Source: Solobacterium sp. (lineage in GTDB: Bacteria > Bacillota_I > Bacilli_A > Erysipelotrichales > Erysipelotrichaceae). From it: 13,082 bases of DNA. Where the stretch lies: the NCBI GenBank assembly GCA_017536845.1, contig JAFWCP010000160.1, forward strand, positions 1 to 13,082. Reading direction: 5' to 3'. A program made the position numbers and the translations under genes. Under the pieces are notes generated by a model. The model was not told the DNA's origin and searched no databases. It saw only the letters and a program-made list of their open reading frames with translations. Shown here one piece after another: positions 1-7,201 of the stretch. Numbering within the stretch: the stretch's first letter is position 1; each line of letters opens with the position of its first letter.

Positions 1-12
1 CTTGAAGCAAGG

Positions 13-44
13 GCTAAATATATTTAAATAGCCATATATTTAGC
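13..44. repeat. Inverted repeat upstream of IS promoter
   Basis: GCTAAATATAT at 13-23 and ATATATTTAGC at 34-44 form a perfect 11-bp inverted repeat with a 10-bp centre. A second repeat is interlocked with it: GGCTA at 12-16 pairs with TAGCC at 29-33. GGGCTA recurs at 59-64. The position just upstream of the -35 box suits transposase or regulator binding, but this is inference. Confidence 0.6.
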
Positions 45-73
45 TTTACTTAATGATAGGGCTATGTTATAAT
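45..73 (+). promoter_or_regulatory. Promoter of the IS operon
   Basis: TTTACT (45-50) and TATAAT (68-73) are separated by 17 bp, a good sigma-70 type arrangement. It lies 27 bp upstream of the helper ORF start. A ribosome binding site GGGAGG (89-94) sits 5 bp before the ATG at 100. Confidence 0.65.
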
Positions 74-99
74 AGTATTAGCTATATCGGGAGGCTCGT

Positions 100-474
100 A
101 TGTCAATTTCCAAGTCTTACAATAAACAGAATGGTGTTACTTATGTCTATGAGGTTATCGAGAATTACTGGGATAAGGAAAAGAAACAGTCACGCAGTAA
201 AAGAAAACTCATTGGTAAGATCGATCCGCTAACCGGCCAGATAGTTCCTACCTCTTCCAGAGGAAGACCAAAGAAGTCTGAGGATACTGAGGATTATAAG
301 TCTTTGTATGAAAAGGCACAGAAGGAACTGGCAGGCAAAGACAAAAGAATTGCGGAACTTGAAGATGCGATCAGGGATTACCTGAGGGATGAGGTGAAAG
401 TTCTGGAAGAAACGGAGTCCTCGCTGAAACAGTGCATCATAAAGGCGGAGTCACTGCTTCGCAGGCTCGGATAA
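100..474 (+). CDS. IS accessory protein, IS1634/IS4-like N-terminal domain plus coiled coil
   Basis: A 124-aa protein directly upstream of the ISL3 transposase. Residues 1-50 (YVYEVIENYWDKEKKQSRSKR, then IGKIDPLTGQ) resemble the N-terminal segment seen in single-chain IS1634/IS4-type transposases, where it precedes the catalytic domain. An AT-hook-like SRGRPKK follows at about residues 53-59. Residues 65-120 are charged and heptad-like, predicting a coiled coil. No catalytic motif is present. The ATG at 100 has GGGAGG 5 bp upstream, and the stop is 5 bp before the transposase ATG, so the two are co-transcribed and probably translationally coupled. The likely role is DNA binding or transposase regulation. 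The family likeness is from memory of motifs; the role is inferred. Confidence 0.65.
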   Translation: MSISKSYNKQNGVTYVYEVIENYWDKEKKQSRSKRKLIGKIDPLTGQIVPTSSRGRPKKSEDTEDYKSLYEKAQKELAGKDKRIAELEDAIRDYLRDEVKVLEETESSLKQCIIKAESLLRRLG

Positions 475-479
475 ATACC

Positions 480-2348
480 ATGGCTGAAATGATTCTTCCC
501 AAGCGGGACAGGGAATCTGTTTCCGCCAGTATTGAAATAGAAGATATTACGGAATTAATGTTTGGCACTGTTCTTGAAGTCGATCCCGGCAGGAAAACCA
601 ATGTTGATCATGCAGGAAAAAGGATTCACATGTACCTCCGCTCGCATTCCGAATACGGCATCTGTCCGTTTTGTGAAAAGGAAAGCCGTTCTCTTCACGG
701 GAAAGGATTCCGTCATCCGCAATGGATGCCGATTCAGGGAATGACAACATATGCTCATATTGAACTGAACCGATACAGATGTCTGAATGAGGATTGTCCG
801 CTGAAGACATTTACTGAGGAGCTGGACAATGTCAGGCGGAACCAGCACAGATCGGATATCATCAATACAGTCATTCTTGCACTGTCCATATTCTGCAGTG
901 ATATTGTGGCCGCTTTGATCTGTAAGGAGATGGGAATTATCGTCAGCCATGATTCCGTCAACAGGATCCTGAACCATATCCTTGTTGAAGATGAACCGGA
1001 TATTGAAATGATTGGAGTTGATGATGTCGGTTTCAGGAAAGGACTGACATATCACACCGTGATCTATGATGGCAATGATCATCACCTTCTTGCCCTTCTG
1101 GATGGCAGAGACGGAAAAGAATTGAAGGAATGGCTGAAAAACCATCCGAAAGTCAATACAGTAGCGCGGGACAGAGCCGGTGCATATGCAAGTGCGATCA
1201 AAGAAGTTCTTCCGGACTGTCTTCAGGTGGCTGATCGATTCCATCTTCTCCAGAATCTGATAGGATATCTGAACGACATATTCAAGGCGAATATGCCGTC
1301 ACAGATATTTATCCGTGATAATGAAGTGCTGGATGAAGCGCCGGAAAAGGTCCTGGTTGAGAAGTATCCGCCGGATTCCAAGGAGTTTGATGATATTTGT
1401 TACGACAATTCCATTCCTGTTGATGAAGAGACAGGAGAAATCATCACTTACTGTGATAAGAAGCGGTTTACTGAATCTGAGCAGTATAAGCGGCAGTCAG
1501 CGGGAAGAATGAATAAACACAAAATGATCCTGGAACTGCGGGAAGAATGGAACAGAACTGACAAGCCCAGGAAGAAGGATTTCTCCTCAAAATACGGAAT
1601 CTGTCCTGCATCCCTGAATAAATATCTCAGTATGACGGATGAAGAAGTTGAACGGGTTCTCGAGATCACTGTGTACAAGAAGCGTCATACAGACATGGAT
1701 GATTATCTTAATATCGTGTACAAGATGCTGAGAGATCATTACGATCCGGCATTCATCTATTCTTATATCCTTCATCTTGGCTATTCAGGAAGCAGGAAAT
1801 CTCTCTGCAGCCATATCCAAGCCATAGCCTTGAATAATTTTGGCATTATCCTTGGGAGAAACTATCATGTAAAAGAACAGTTTCCTGAAGATGTGACTGT
1901 CATATCCAGATTCGATGTTCTGAAATACATGACCATCACTGACAAAGAGAAGATGAAAGGATCTGATGCAGAGAAGTTTTACAGCATTATTGAGGAACGC
2001 TGCCCTGTTGTAAAGCTGTGTTCTGAAATCTGGACCTCTTTTCATGACATTCTTATGGGAGATGATCCTGATCAGCTGGATGGTTTCCTTGAAAAATATG
2101 AAAATTCACCTGTTACACCATTCATCAATGGAATAAAAAAAGATATCGCTCCGGTTAAAACTGCGATATCTTCTCCAGTCAGTTCAGGATTCGTTGAAGG
2201 AGGCAACTGCCGTTATAAGGCTACCAAACGACTTATGTTCGGCAGAAGCAGCCTCCATCATCTGTTCCTGAAAACTTACGCAATTTCTATTATAATGCGT
2301 ACCGGCAAATCCGTCAGCGGTTTAATTTCTCACTGGCTGAACTCGTAA
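480..2348 (+). CDS. ISL3 family transposase
   Basis: A 622-aa DDE transposase of the ISL3 (IS204/IS1001/IS1096/IS1165) family, which cuts and rejoins the ends of its own element. Counting from ATG 480, a zinc-ribbon-like N-terminal part has C62/C65 (CPFC) and C101/C106 (CLNEDC). An HTH region follows, then the catalytic core with D181 (IGVDDVGFRKG), D231 (RDRAGAYA) and E573 (GFVEGGNCRYKATKR). The motif VADRFHLLQNL after the second Asp is typical of ISL3. An upstream GTG at 432 is in frame but overlaps the helper ORF, so ATG 480, just after the helper stop, is preferred. The protein is longer than many ISL3 transposases because of an insert of about 300 residues before the catalytic Glu; part of it (about 340-400) looks like an extra HTH. 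No frameshift is seen, so it may be active. Confidence 0.9.
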   Translation: MAEMILPKRDRESVSASIEIEDITELMFGTVLEVDPGRKTNVDHAGKRIHMYLRSHSEYGICPFCEKESRSLHGKGFRHPQWMPIQGMTTYAHIELNRYRCLNEDCPLKTFTEELDNVRRNQHRSDIINTVILALSIFCSDIVAALICKEMGIIVSHDSVNRILNHILVEDEPDIEMIGVDDVGFRKGLTYHTVIYDGNDHHLLALLDGRDGKELKEWLKNHPKVNTVARDRAGAYASAIKEVLPDCLQVADRFHLLQNLIGYLNDIFKANMPSQIFIRDNEVLDEAPEKVLVEKYPPDSKEFDDICYDNSIPVDEETGEIITYCDKKRFTESEQYKRQSAGRMNKHKMILELREEWNRTDKPRKKDFSSKYGICPASLNKYLSMTDEEVERVLEITVYKKRHTDMDDYLNIVYKMLRDHYDPAFIYSYILHLGYSGSRKSLCSHIQAIALNNFGIILGRNYHVKEQFPEDVTVISRFDVLKYMTITDKEKMKGSDAEKFYSIIEERCPVVKLCSEIWTSFHDILMGDDPDQLDGFLEKYENSPVTPFINGIKKDIAPVKTAISSPVSSGFVEGGNCRYKATKRLMFGRSSLHHLFLKTYAISIIMRTGKSVSGLISHWLNS

Positions 2349-2390
2349 TCACGGTAAATGATTATTGCACTGCCAATTTATGTCATGGGC

Positions 2391-2422
2391 CTTTAAAAGG
2401 AGGCACTCTTTCGAATGCCTCC
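2391..2422 (-). terminator. Rho-independent terminator of efp-SDR operon
   Basis: GGAGGCA (2399-2405) and TGCCTCC (2416-2422) form a 7-bp stem with a 10-nt loop. Read on the minus strand the stem is followed by CTTTT, a short U-tract, 42 bp after the SDR stop codon. On the plus strand the following sequence is less U-rich, so it mainly serves the minus strand. Confidence 0.7.
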
Positions 2423-2463
2423 TCGCTTTGACTCATTTCACTTACTTTGCGTAAGATCCCGAA

Positions 2464-3213
2464 TTAACAGCTCCCTTTTTGTCCTCCGTCGATACGGATT
2501 ATCGTATTGTTGATATAATCCGCTTCATGACTGATCAGAAACCGTACAAGGTAAGCAACCTCTTCCGGTCTGCCGTACCTCTGTACGAGTATCTTTTCCG
2601 TTTCTTCCTTCAGGAATTCTTCCGTATACCCTTCCAGTTCCGTTTCGGTTCCGATAAAACCCGGCGCGATGGCGTTGACGGTAATATACGGGCCAAACTG
2701 GAACGCAAGGTCATGGGTCAGCGAGATGAGCGCCGCCTTGGAGGCGTCGTAGTCAAAACACATCGGATAGTATGTATTGATCCCGTTGGTGGAAGAAATG
2801 TTTATAATCCTGCCGTATTCCTGTTCCAGCATATGGCGGTAAACCCGCCTGCTGCAGTTATAGGCGCCAACAACATTCACATTCAGCGTCCGGCGGAATT
2901 CCTCCGCCGTTTTCTGATGGAAGAAGTTGGACAGATCAATGGCAGCGTTGTTGACAAGGATGTCGACGCCGCAAAGTTCTGATTCAATCTGCGTGACCAT
3001 GCGGTCCACTTCCGCTTCCCTGGAAACATCCGCCTGGATGGCAAGGCATTTCACGCCGTATTCTTCCCTGATCCTCTCTGCAAGGCTGAAAGCCTGTTCT
3101 TCAGAAGTCAGGTAATTGACGACAATGTCATACCCATTGCGGGCAAGCTCCAGGGCGATGGCTTTGCCGATGCCTTTGGCAGCACCGGTGATGAGAACCG
3201 TCTGATTCTTCAT
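2464..3213 (-). CDS. SDR family NAD(P)-dependent oxidoreductase (FabG-like)
   Basis: A classical short-chain dehydrogenase/reductase of 249 aa, the usual family length. It shows the Rossmann cofactor motif TGAAKGIG (residues 9-16), NNAA at 88-91, the catalytic Ser in NISS (about 141), Tyr155 and Lys159 in YDASK, and the C-terminal IDGG typical of 3-oxoacyl-ACP reductase-like enzymes. It should reduce a ketone or oxidise an alcohol with NAD(P)H; the substrate cannot be told. The start at 3213 gives the canonical MKNQTVLITG N-terminus. A longer in-frame reading to 3378 only overlaps efp and has no SDR homology. The start is 10 bp after the efp stop with no clear Shine-Dalgarno sequence, suggesting translational coupling to efp. 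Confidence 0.9.
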   Translation of the reverse strand: MKNQTVLITGAAKGIGKAIALELARNGYDIVVNYLTSEEQAFSLAERIREEYGVKCLAIQADVSREAEVDRMVTQIESELCGVDILVNNAAIDLSNFFHQKTAEEFRRTLNVNVVGAYNCSRRVYRHMLEQEYGRIINISSTNGINTYYPMCFDYDASKAALISLTHDLAFQFGPYITVNAIAPGFIGTETELEGYTEEFLKEETEKILVQRYGRPEEVAYLVRFLISHEADYINNTIIRIDGGQKGSC

Positions 3214-3223
3214 GCAGAAGCAA

Positions 3224-3781
3224 TCAGGCTCTGCTGGAATACTTGCCGTCTGCGGTTGTGACAAAGATCTTTTCGCCCTGCTCGATGAACTGCGGGATTC
3301 TGAGGTTGAGGCCGGTGTCGGTGATGCCGTCCTTGAGCTGTGTGGACGGAGCGCCTTTGATGGCCGGAGTTGTCTCAACGATTGTCAGTTCAACACGATC
3401 CGGAACGGTAACATCCAGAACCTGGCCTTCAAAGAATGTCAGAATGACTTCCAGGCCTTCGGTGATGTAATACTTGTTGTCGCCGACATGTTCCTCGCCG
3501 AGTTCATACTGTTCGTATGTCTCCATGTCCATAAAGCAGTAAACGCCGTCGGACGAATAGGAGTACTGCGCTGTCTTTCTCTCGATGTTGGCTGCTTCAA
3601 ACTTTGTATTTGCGTTGAAGTTCTTTTCCTGTGTGCCGCCTGTCTTCAGATTCTTCATCTTTGTCTTCAGGATCGCGGCGCCCTTGCCGGGCTTGACATG
3701 CTGGAAGTCGAGGACAACCCACGGGTCGCCGTCGACGATGACTGTTAATCCAGTTCTGAAATCTCCTGCTTCAATTGCCAT
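3224..3781 (-). CDS. efp: Elongation factor P
   Basis: A 185-aa EF-P, full length for the family. EF-P binds between the P and E sites of the ribosome and relieves stalling at polyproline stretches. The N-terminal KOW-like domain carries the exposed loop VKPGKGAA, with Lys33 at the position that is post-translationally modified in many bacteria. It is followed by the two OB domains and a C-terminus (GLNLRIPQFIEQGEKIFVTTADGKY) that is diagnostic. The ATG at 3781 is chosen because it gives the conserved MAIEAGDFRTG start and has AGAGGA about 9 nt upstream; an ORF extension to 3853 runs through the promoter. It is first gene of a two-gene operon with the SDR. Confidence 0.97.
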   Translation of the reverse strand: MAIEAGDFRTGLTVIVDGDPWVVLDFQHVKPGKGAAILKTKMKNLKTGGTQEKNFNANTKFEAANIERKTAQYSYSSDGVYCFMDMETYEQYELGEEHVGDNKYYITEGLEVILTFFEGQVLDVTVPDRVELTIVETTPAIKGAPSTQLKDGITDTGLNLRIPQFIEQGEKIFVTTADGKYSSRA

Positions 3782-3824
3782 AGTTAATATTCCTCTTTCT
3801 TCTTTAAGCTTCTTTAGCTTTCCT

Positions 3825-3853
3825 ATTTTATCAGTTAAATGCTGATAGCACAA
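3825..3853 (-). promoter_or_regulatory. Promoter of efp
   Basis: On the minus strand TTGTGC (3853-3848) and TAAAAT (3830-3825) are 17 bp apart. The -10 box ends 43 bp before the efp ATG, leaving a short A/G-rich leader with the ribosome binding site. Confidence 0.6.
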
Positions 3854-3874
3854 ACCTTGATCGATACATTTTCA

Positions 3875-5098
3875 TCAGAATAACGAAGGTTTTTCTTCCG
3901 CATGGGATCTGATGTACCTGCTCCACTTAATATAGCCGTATGTCGTATTCGTGAAATAACCCAGTTTCAGCACCAGCAGGACATACTGTCCGGACAGGAT
4001 GTTGATGATGGATTCCAGGGCAGCGCAGATGTACCAGGCAATCCACTGCTCCCTTAAGCGGAAGAAGATGAACAGCCCGTTGGCGATGCCGACGGCAGAA
4101 GCGCAGGCATCGATGTAGATGATTGCTGTTTCCAGGTTCTTATCCGTGATAAAGTCGGTCGCAATATCCAGGCCGCTGATCAGGTAGCCTACACCCACAG
4201 TCCAGATGATGATGGCAAGAATGACCAGGACTTCCTGGTAGCCTTTCAGCCTTCTTACCGCTGTCAGCTCCTCTTCCTGCGTATCCTGATGCTTCGACCA
4301 GTTGATATAGCTCATGATGTCAATCGGCAGCCAGAAGAACAAGGTCACCGCCATTGTCGCAAACCGGTACATCAGTACGATGCACATGATGATTTCGGTG
4401 ATTTCCACCGCGACCGAGACAAGGAAGTTGTACTTGGACTGCTTTGAGATCAGCAGCTCGCACAGGATGTTCAGGAACGTATCCAGCAGATACAGCAGCA
4501 TGATCACGATGCCGTTGACGCCGTTGGCGCTTTCCTCCGGGAACAGGACCGAGAAGATGGTCGCCAGGACCATGATGCTCATAAACCAGCATTTCTCATA
4601 GGTCGTAAAATACCCGGATAAGAGGAACACCAGCAGCAGTGATACGAACAGGATGGCCAGTGACGATCCCAGGTTGAAGACCGGCATGGATTCCTGGGCA
4701 ATCACCGCCCGATAGGCAGCTGCCGTTTCTGAACCGGTTGGATCCTGATGGTCAAAATACAGGCTGGTTCCGTCATCTGTCTCGTATTCATAAGCAGTGG
4801 TCGTATCGCTTTCCAGTTCGATATACTCTTCGTATGGATATGAAACGATCAATGTCTTATCCCCCTGCGTATAGGTGACGTCGCAGACGGAATAGTCTTC
4901 GTCATAGTCTTCTTCCTCACGGTCTCTTTCCATTTCGAGTTCCTGCACGAAACGGGCACTGCCGTAATCGCCGTTTACCCTGGTGAAACCGGTGAAGAAG
5001 GAAAACAATGACCCGATAATCAGCAGGCAGAGAAGAACAATCTCCGCCGCTTTCAGCTTTGGATTCTTTTCAATGTTTTCTTCGATAAATTTCTTCAT
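3875..5098 (-). CDS. PnuC-type nicotinamide riboside transporter with N-terminal extension
   Basis: A 407-aa membrane protein. The C-terminal part (about residues 195-395) matches the PnuC family, which takes up nicotinamide riboside for NAD synthesis: SKQSKYNF (218-225), WLPIDIMSYINW (256-267), REQWIAWYI (349-357) and a final GYFTNTTYGYIKW (380-392). Around ten hydrophobic segments are visible (about 18-38, 143-163, 170-186, 195-217, 223-245, 249-266, 287-309, 325-346, 350-368, 372-391). Typical PnuC proteins have about 200-260 residues. Here there is an additional N-terminal helix followed by about 100 very acidic residues (40-140, including DREEEDYDEDY) lying between membrane segments. The ATG at 5098 has GTGGGG upstream and is preferred over one at 5128. 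The transport role is by family; the function of the acidic domain is unknown. Confidence 0.75.
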   Translation of the reverse strand: MKKFIEENIEKNPKLKAAEIVLLCLLIIGSLFSFFTGFTRVNGDYGSARFVQELEMERDREEEDYDEDYSVCDVTYTQGDKTLIVSYPYEEYIELESDTTTAYEYETDDGTSLYFDHQDPTGSETAAAYRAVIAQESMPVFNLGSSLAILFVSLLLVFLLSGYFTTYEKCWFMSIMVLATIFSVLFPEESANGVNGIVIMLLYLLDTFLNILCELLISKQSKYNFLVSVAVEITEIIMCIVLMYRFATMAVTLFFWLPIDIMSYINWSKHQDTQEEELTAVRRLKGYQEVLVILAIIIWTVGVGYLISGLDIATDFITDKNLETAIIYIDACASAVGIANGLFIFFRLREQWIAWYICAALESIINILSGQYVLLVLKLGYFTNTTYGYIKWSRYIRSHAEEKPSLF

Positions 5099-5115
5099 GA
5101 TTTTTTCCCCACAGA

Positions 5116-5144
5116 ATTCTAAATGCAATCAGTTTTTTGCTCAA
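5116..5144 (-). promoter_or_regulatory. Possible promoter of the PnuC-type gene
   Basis: Minus-strand TTGAGC (5144-5139), a 17-bp spacer and TAGAAT (5121-5116). The spacing is ideal, but the transcript would start about 11 nt before the ATG, inside the Shine-Dalgarno sequence. The real promoter could therefore lie further upstream. Confidence 0.35.
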
Positions 5145-5147
5145 TTG

Positions 5148-5174
5148 TTTTTATTCACAACACACGAATAAAAA
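5148..5174. repeat. AT-rich inverted repeat upstream of the PnuC-type gene
   Basis: TTTTTATTC (5148-5156) and GAATAAAAA (5166-5174) are a perfect 9-bp inverted repeat around a 9-nt centre, directly upstream of the candidate -35 box. It could be an operator for an NAD-related repressor, but it was not matched to any known consensus. Confidence 0.5.
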
Positions 5175-5450
5175 CGCTTTCAGAAGACTGAAACAGGAAT
5201 TCTGACGGGAAAATCAGGCTGTGATGAGCCTTTGCATCCATCACCTGTTCTCTGCATGATGAGCAACAGGAATCCCACTTTGGTCAAAACCATACAAGCA
5301 GAGATCATGGCTGACCGGACAGTTCTGCCTGTTCAGACAGTGCAAAGGAAAAGCCGGACTCAGCCGGCCAGGGTAATGATCGTTTAGAGCAACCTTGTAT
5401 CGCATGGCAGGGATTTTCCCTGCTTATGGGCCTCAGAACAGGTATGTGGC
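5175..5450. other. Noncoding intergenic stretch with small hairpins
   Basis: With the PnuC promoter region this makes a 352-bp gap without a convincing gene on either strand. It holds three short inverted repeats: AGGCT/AGCCT (5216-5231), GCCGG/CCGGC near 5354-5370 and GCAGGGA-TTT-TCCCTGC (5407-5423). The last follows the 135-aa gene of the minus-strand operon but has no U-tract, so it is a weak terminator candidate at best. Confidence 0.5.
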
Positions 5451-5858
5451 TTATCCCCTTTTCGATTCTGCGTTCTGATGGATCTTCGGAAAAAGGCTTT
5501 TCAGCCTGATCAGATGATCCGCCTGGATTTCTATCACGAAGTGTTCTTCCTGCAGATCAGATACAGGATGTGAATCCGTGACGACAACCGAAACACCATT
5601 GATGCGGGCTTCCGAAAAGGAATCCCTGTCGCCGCATACAAGATACTGTGCTCCCGTATACAGCATTTCCCCTTCCTCTTCATACAGAGGAATCACTTCA
5701 AAAGGCTTCTCGATATCAACCCCAAAAGATTGCAGATAGCTGGCCATTTCAGGCAATGCGTCCCTGATTCTTTTTGCATATGTCCGGCAGTACTCACATT
5801 GACAGAGATCTTCTTCCGTCATAGCGGCATAATACTGCCTTGTACGTTCCCTATCCAT
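5451..5858 (-). CDS. Hypothetical protein with CxCxxC motif
   Basis: A 135-aa protein, not recognised. Near the N-terminus it has CQCEYCRTY (C19, C21, C24), a possible metal or Fe-S ligand cluster, followed by a helical stretch and FGVDIEKPFEVIP (45-57). The rest is acidic and probably alpha/beta, with no signal peptide or membrane segment. The start is supported by AAGGAT 7 nt before the ATG. It is last in a run of four minus-strand genes and begins 30 bp after the stop of the 63-aa gene, so it should be co-transcribed with the toxin-antitoxin pair upstream. No function is claimed. Confidence 0.75.
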   Translation of the reverse strand: MDRERTRQYYAAMTEEDLCQCEYCRTYAKRIRDALPEMASYLQSFGVDIEKPFEVIPLYEEEGEMLYTGAQYLVCGDRDSFSEARINGVSVVVTDSHPVSDLQEEHFVIEIQADHLIRLKSLFPKIHQNAESKRG

Positions 5859-5888
5859 CGTCTGATCCTTTTTCTTTTGTCTTACTGG

Positions 5889-6080
5889 CTATTCAATCAG
5901 CCCGTACTGTCTGTACTTTTCCAGCGGCATGCGGTATACCATGCGGTTGCCGAAGTACTGCCGGTAGGTCGCGGTTTTTTCTTTTCCCTGTGCTTTCAGG
6001 CGGTCCATTTCTGTCTTTTCAAATTCCGCCTGCTGCTGAATTTCCTTCAGCATCCTTTCAAAAGCTTCCAGTCTGTCCAT
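5889..6080 (-). CDS. Small coiled-coil protein
   Basis: A 63-aa protein with a very good ribosome binding site (AAGGAG about 8 nt before the ATG), so it is likely a real gene despite its size. Residues 1-35 are charged with heptad spacing (LEAFERMLKEIQQQAEFEK), predicting a coiled coil. The second half, TYRQYFGNRMVYRMPLEKY, is the most distinctive part and resembles small uncharacterised Firmicute proteins. It starts 32 bp after the higA stop and ends 30 bp before the next gene, consistent with one operon. It could be an accessory of the antitoxin or an unrelated passenger. Confidence 0.75.
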   Translation of the reverse strand: MDRLEAFERMLKEIQQQAEFEKTEMDRLKAQGKEKTATYRQYFGNRMVYRMPLEKYRQYGLIE

Positions 6081-6112
6081 TGCTGATCTCCTTGATGACT
6101 TCTGTCCGATTG

Positions 6113-7201
6113 TCAGTTTTCCTGTGTTGATTGGCTGGCGAACGTGTAGGAATACCGAAGTTTTTTCTGCATCTTTGTATCTGTATAGGGAATGATCCCG
6201 TCCTTCATCAGCCTGCCTAATACGATTCCGGGGTCCCGGTCAATTTCATCCGCAAATTCTCTGATCAGAGATTCATCAAAGTGCTGATTGCCATTGACAA
6301 AGGTTACATATTTCTCCTGAGGTATCAGAGCTCTTTGGGCATACAGATCCGCTTCATCTTCTTTTTCATCATTGAAAGAAATCCCAAGATCCCCATTCAG
6401 AATATGGCCAATCTCATGGAACAGGGTAAACCAGAATGTATCGGCATAATGCCTGCGGTCATTGACCATAAGCATGACTTTATCGCCTACTTTTTTGGAA
6501 GCACCGTTTACGCCTGAATTCTTCAGATTCGGAAGAATGATCAGCACGACGCCTGCTTTTGCAAATTCCTTCTGAAGGATCGGGAATAATCCGTCATGAT
6601 TACGTGTCTGCGTCAATGCGAAGGCTGCTGCTTTTTCAAACTGTTTCCGGCTGTATTTTGCTGTTTCAGCAGCCAGTGTCTGGTTGATCGCAATCTGAAC
6701 CATGGCATTTGCGTTTACCGTATTTGATACACTCAGGTTTTCCGAACAGCTGCGGAAGCTTACAGCAAGGTTGCTTTCTTCCAGTACTGTAAGAGATGAA
6801 ACGGAAAGAAATTCCCGAAGGCATTTGATCTGCAGATCAATCTGCCGGGGTAAGTCAGGCAGGCGGAAGTTGTCCCGGAAATACTTATAATCCATTCGTT
6901 TGAATACTTCCCGTTCCCTTTTCAGTTCTTGATCTGACTGGATTTCGGCAAGCTTTTCGTCATAAGCCTGCTGCAGATTCAGCCAGTAGGCAATCGTTGT
7001 TCCAAGCATCCGGGAAAGCTTGATAGCCATATCAACAGACAGACTTTGATTCCCTTTGATCAGGACACTCAGATTTTTGGGAGTTGTGCCCAGCCTTTTT
7101 GCAAAATCTTCCTGAGTCAGACCGCTTTCATCTACTATTTCCTTTATGTAATAGCCGGGATGGAATGCCACCTTGTCATTGTATTCAACATAATTACTCA
7201 T
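6113..7201 (-). CDS. higA: HigA-type antitoxin with ImmA/IrrE metallopeptidase domain
   Basis: A 362-aa two-domain protein. Residues 14-75 form an XRE/HigA helix-turn-helix (LTQEDFAKRLGTTPKNLSVL, then LSRMLGTTIAYWLNLQ). The C-terminal half is an ImmA/IrrE-like (DUF955) zinc peptidase domain with HEIGH at 262-266 and a downstream Glu in EDEADLYAQ (280-288). Ordinary HigA antitoxins have about 100 residues, so this is the long fused form. It should neutralise the upstream HigB-like toxin and repress the operon; the protease domain may act in signal-dependent cleavage, which is inference. The ATG at 7201 overlaps the toxin stop by 8 nt. A GTG at 7210 is an alternative that adds three residues; the GAGG upstream sits at non-ideal distances from both. 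Confidence 0.88.
   Translation of the reverse strand: MSNYVEYNDKVAFHPGYYIKEIVDESGLTQEDFAKRLGTTPKNLSVLIKGNQSLSVDMAIKLSRMLGTTIAYWLNLQQAYDEKLAEIQSDQELKREREVFKRMDYKYFRDNFRLPDLPRQIDLQIKCLREFLSVSSLTVLEESNLAVSFRSCSENLSVSNTVNANAMVQIAINQTLAAETAKYSRKQFEKAAAFALTQTRNHDGLFPILQKEFAKAGVVLIILPNLKNSGVNGASKKVGDKVMLMVNDRRHYADTFWFTLFHEIGHILNGDLGISFNDEKEDEADLYAQRALIPQEKYVTFVNGNQHFDESLIREFADEIDRDPGIVLGRLMKDGIIPYTDTKMQKKLRYSYTFASQSTQEN

Larger units (their letters stand above)
1..2390 (+). mobile_element. ISL3-family insertion sequence, apparently intact
   Basis: A helper ORF (100-474) and an ISL3-type DDE transposase (480-2348) lie 5 bp apart with their own promoter, so this reads as one autonomous insertion sequence. 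Both frames are open and all three catalytic acidic residues are present. The ends are not resolved: no convincing terminal inverted repeat pair was found between 1-99 and 2349-2463, so the left end may lie before the window. The right end is most likely before the terminator at 2391-2422, which points the other way and serves the neighbouring operon. ISL3 elements usually make 8-bp target duplications; none was identified. Confidence 0.7.

Noticed and set aside
555..1244. 229-aa minus-strand ORF inside the transposase
   Set aside because: It is a shadow of the intact transposase frame with no domain or start signal.
2450..2460. CTTACGCAAA on the minus strand near 2447-2457, also present at 10452-10461, as IS end repeats
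   Set aside because: A 10-bp match is expected by chance in 13 kb, and no other end features accompany it.
2426..2460. Right terminal inverted repeat of the IS starting GGGATCTTACGC on the minus strand
   Set aside because: No matching left end is visible, and the terminator of the neighbouring operon would then lie inside the IS.
5730..6130. Plus-strand ORFs opposite the two small operon genes
   Set aside because: The minus-strand genes have good ribosome binding sites and operon spacing; the plus ORFs are Phe/Leu/Ser-rich shadows.
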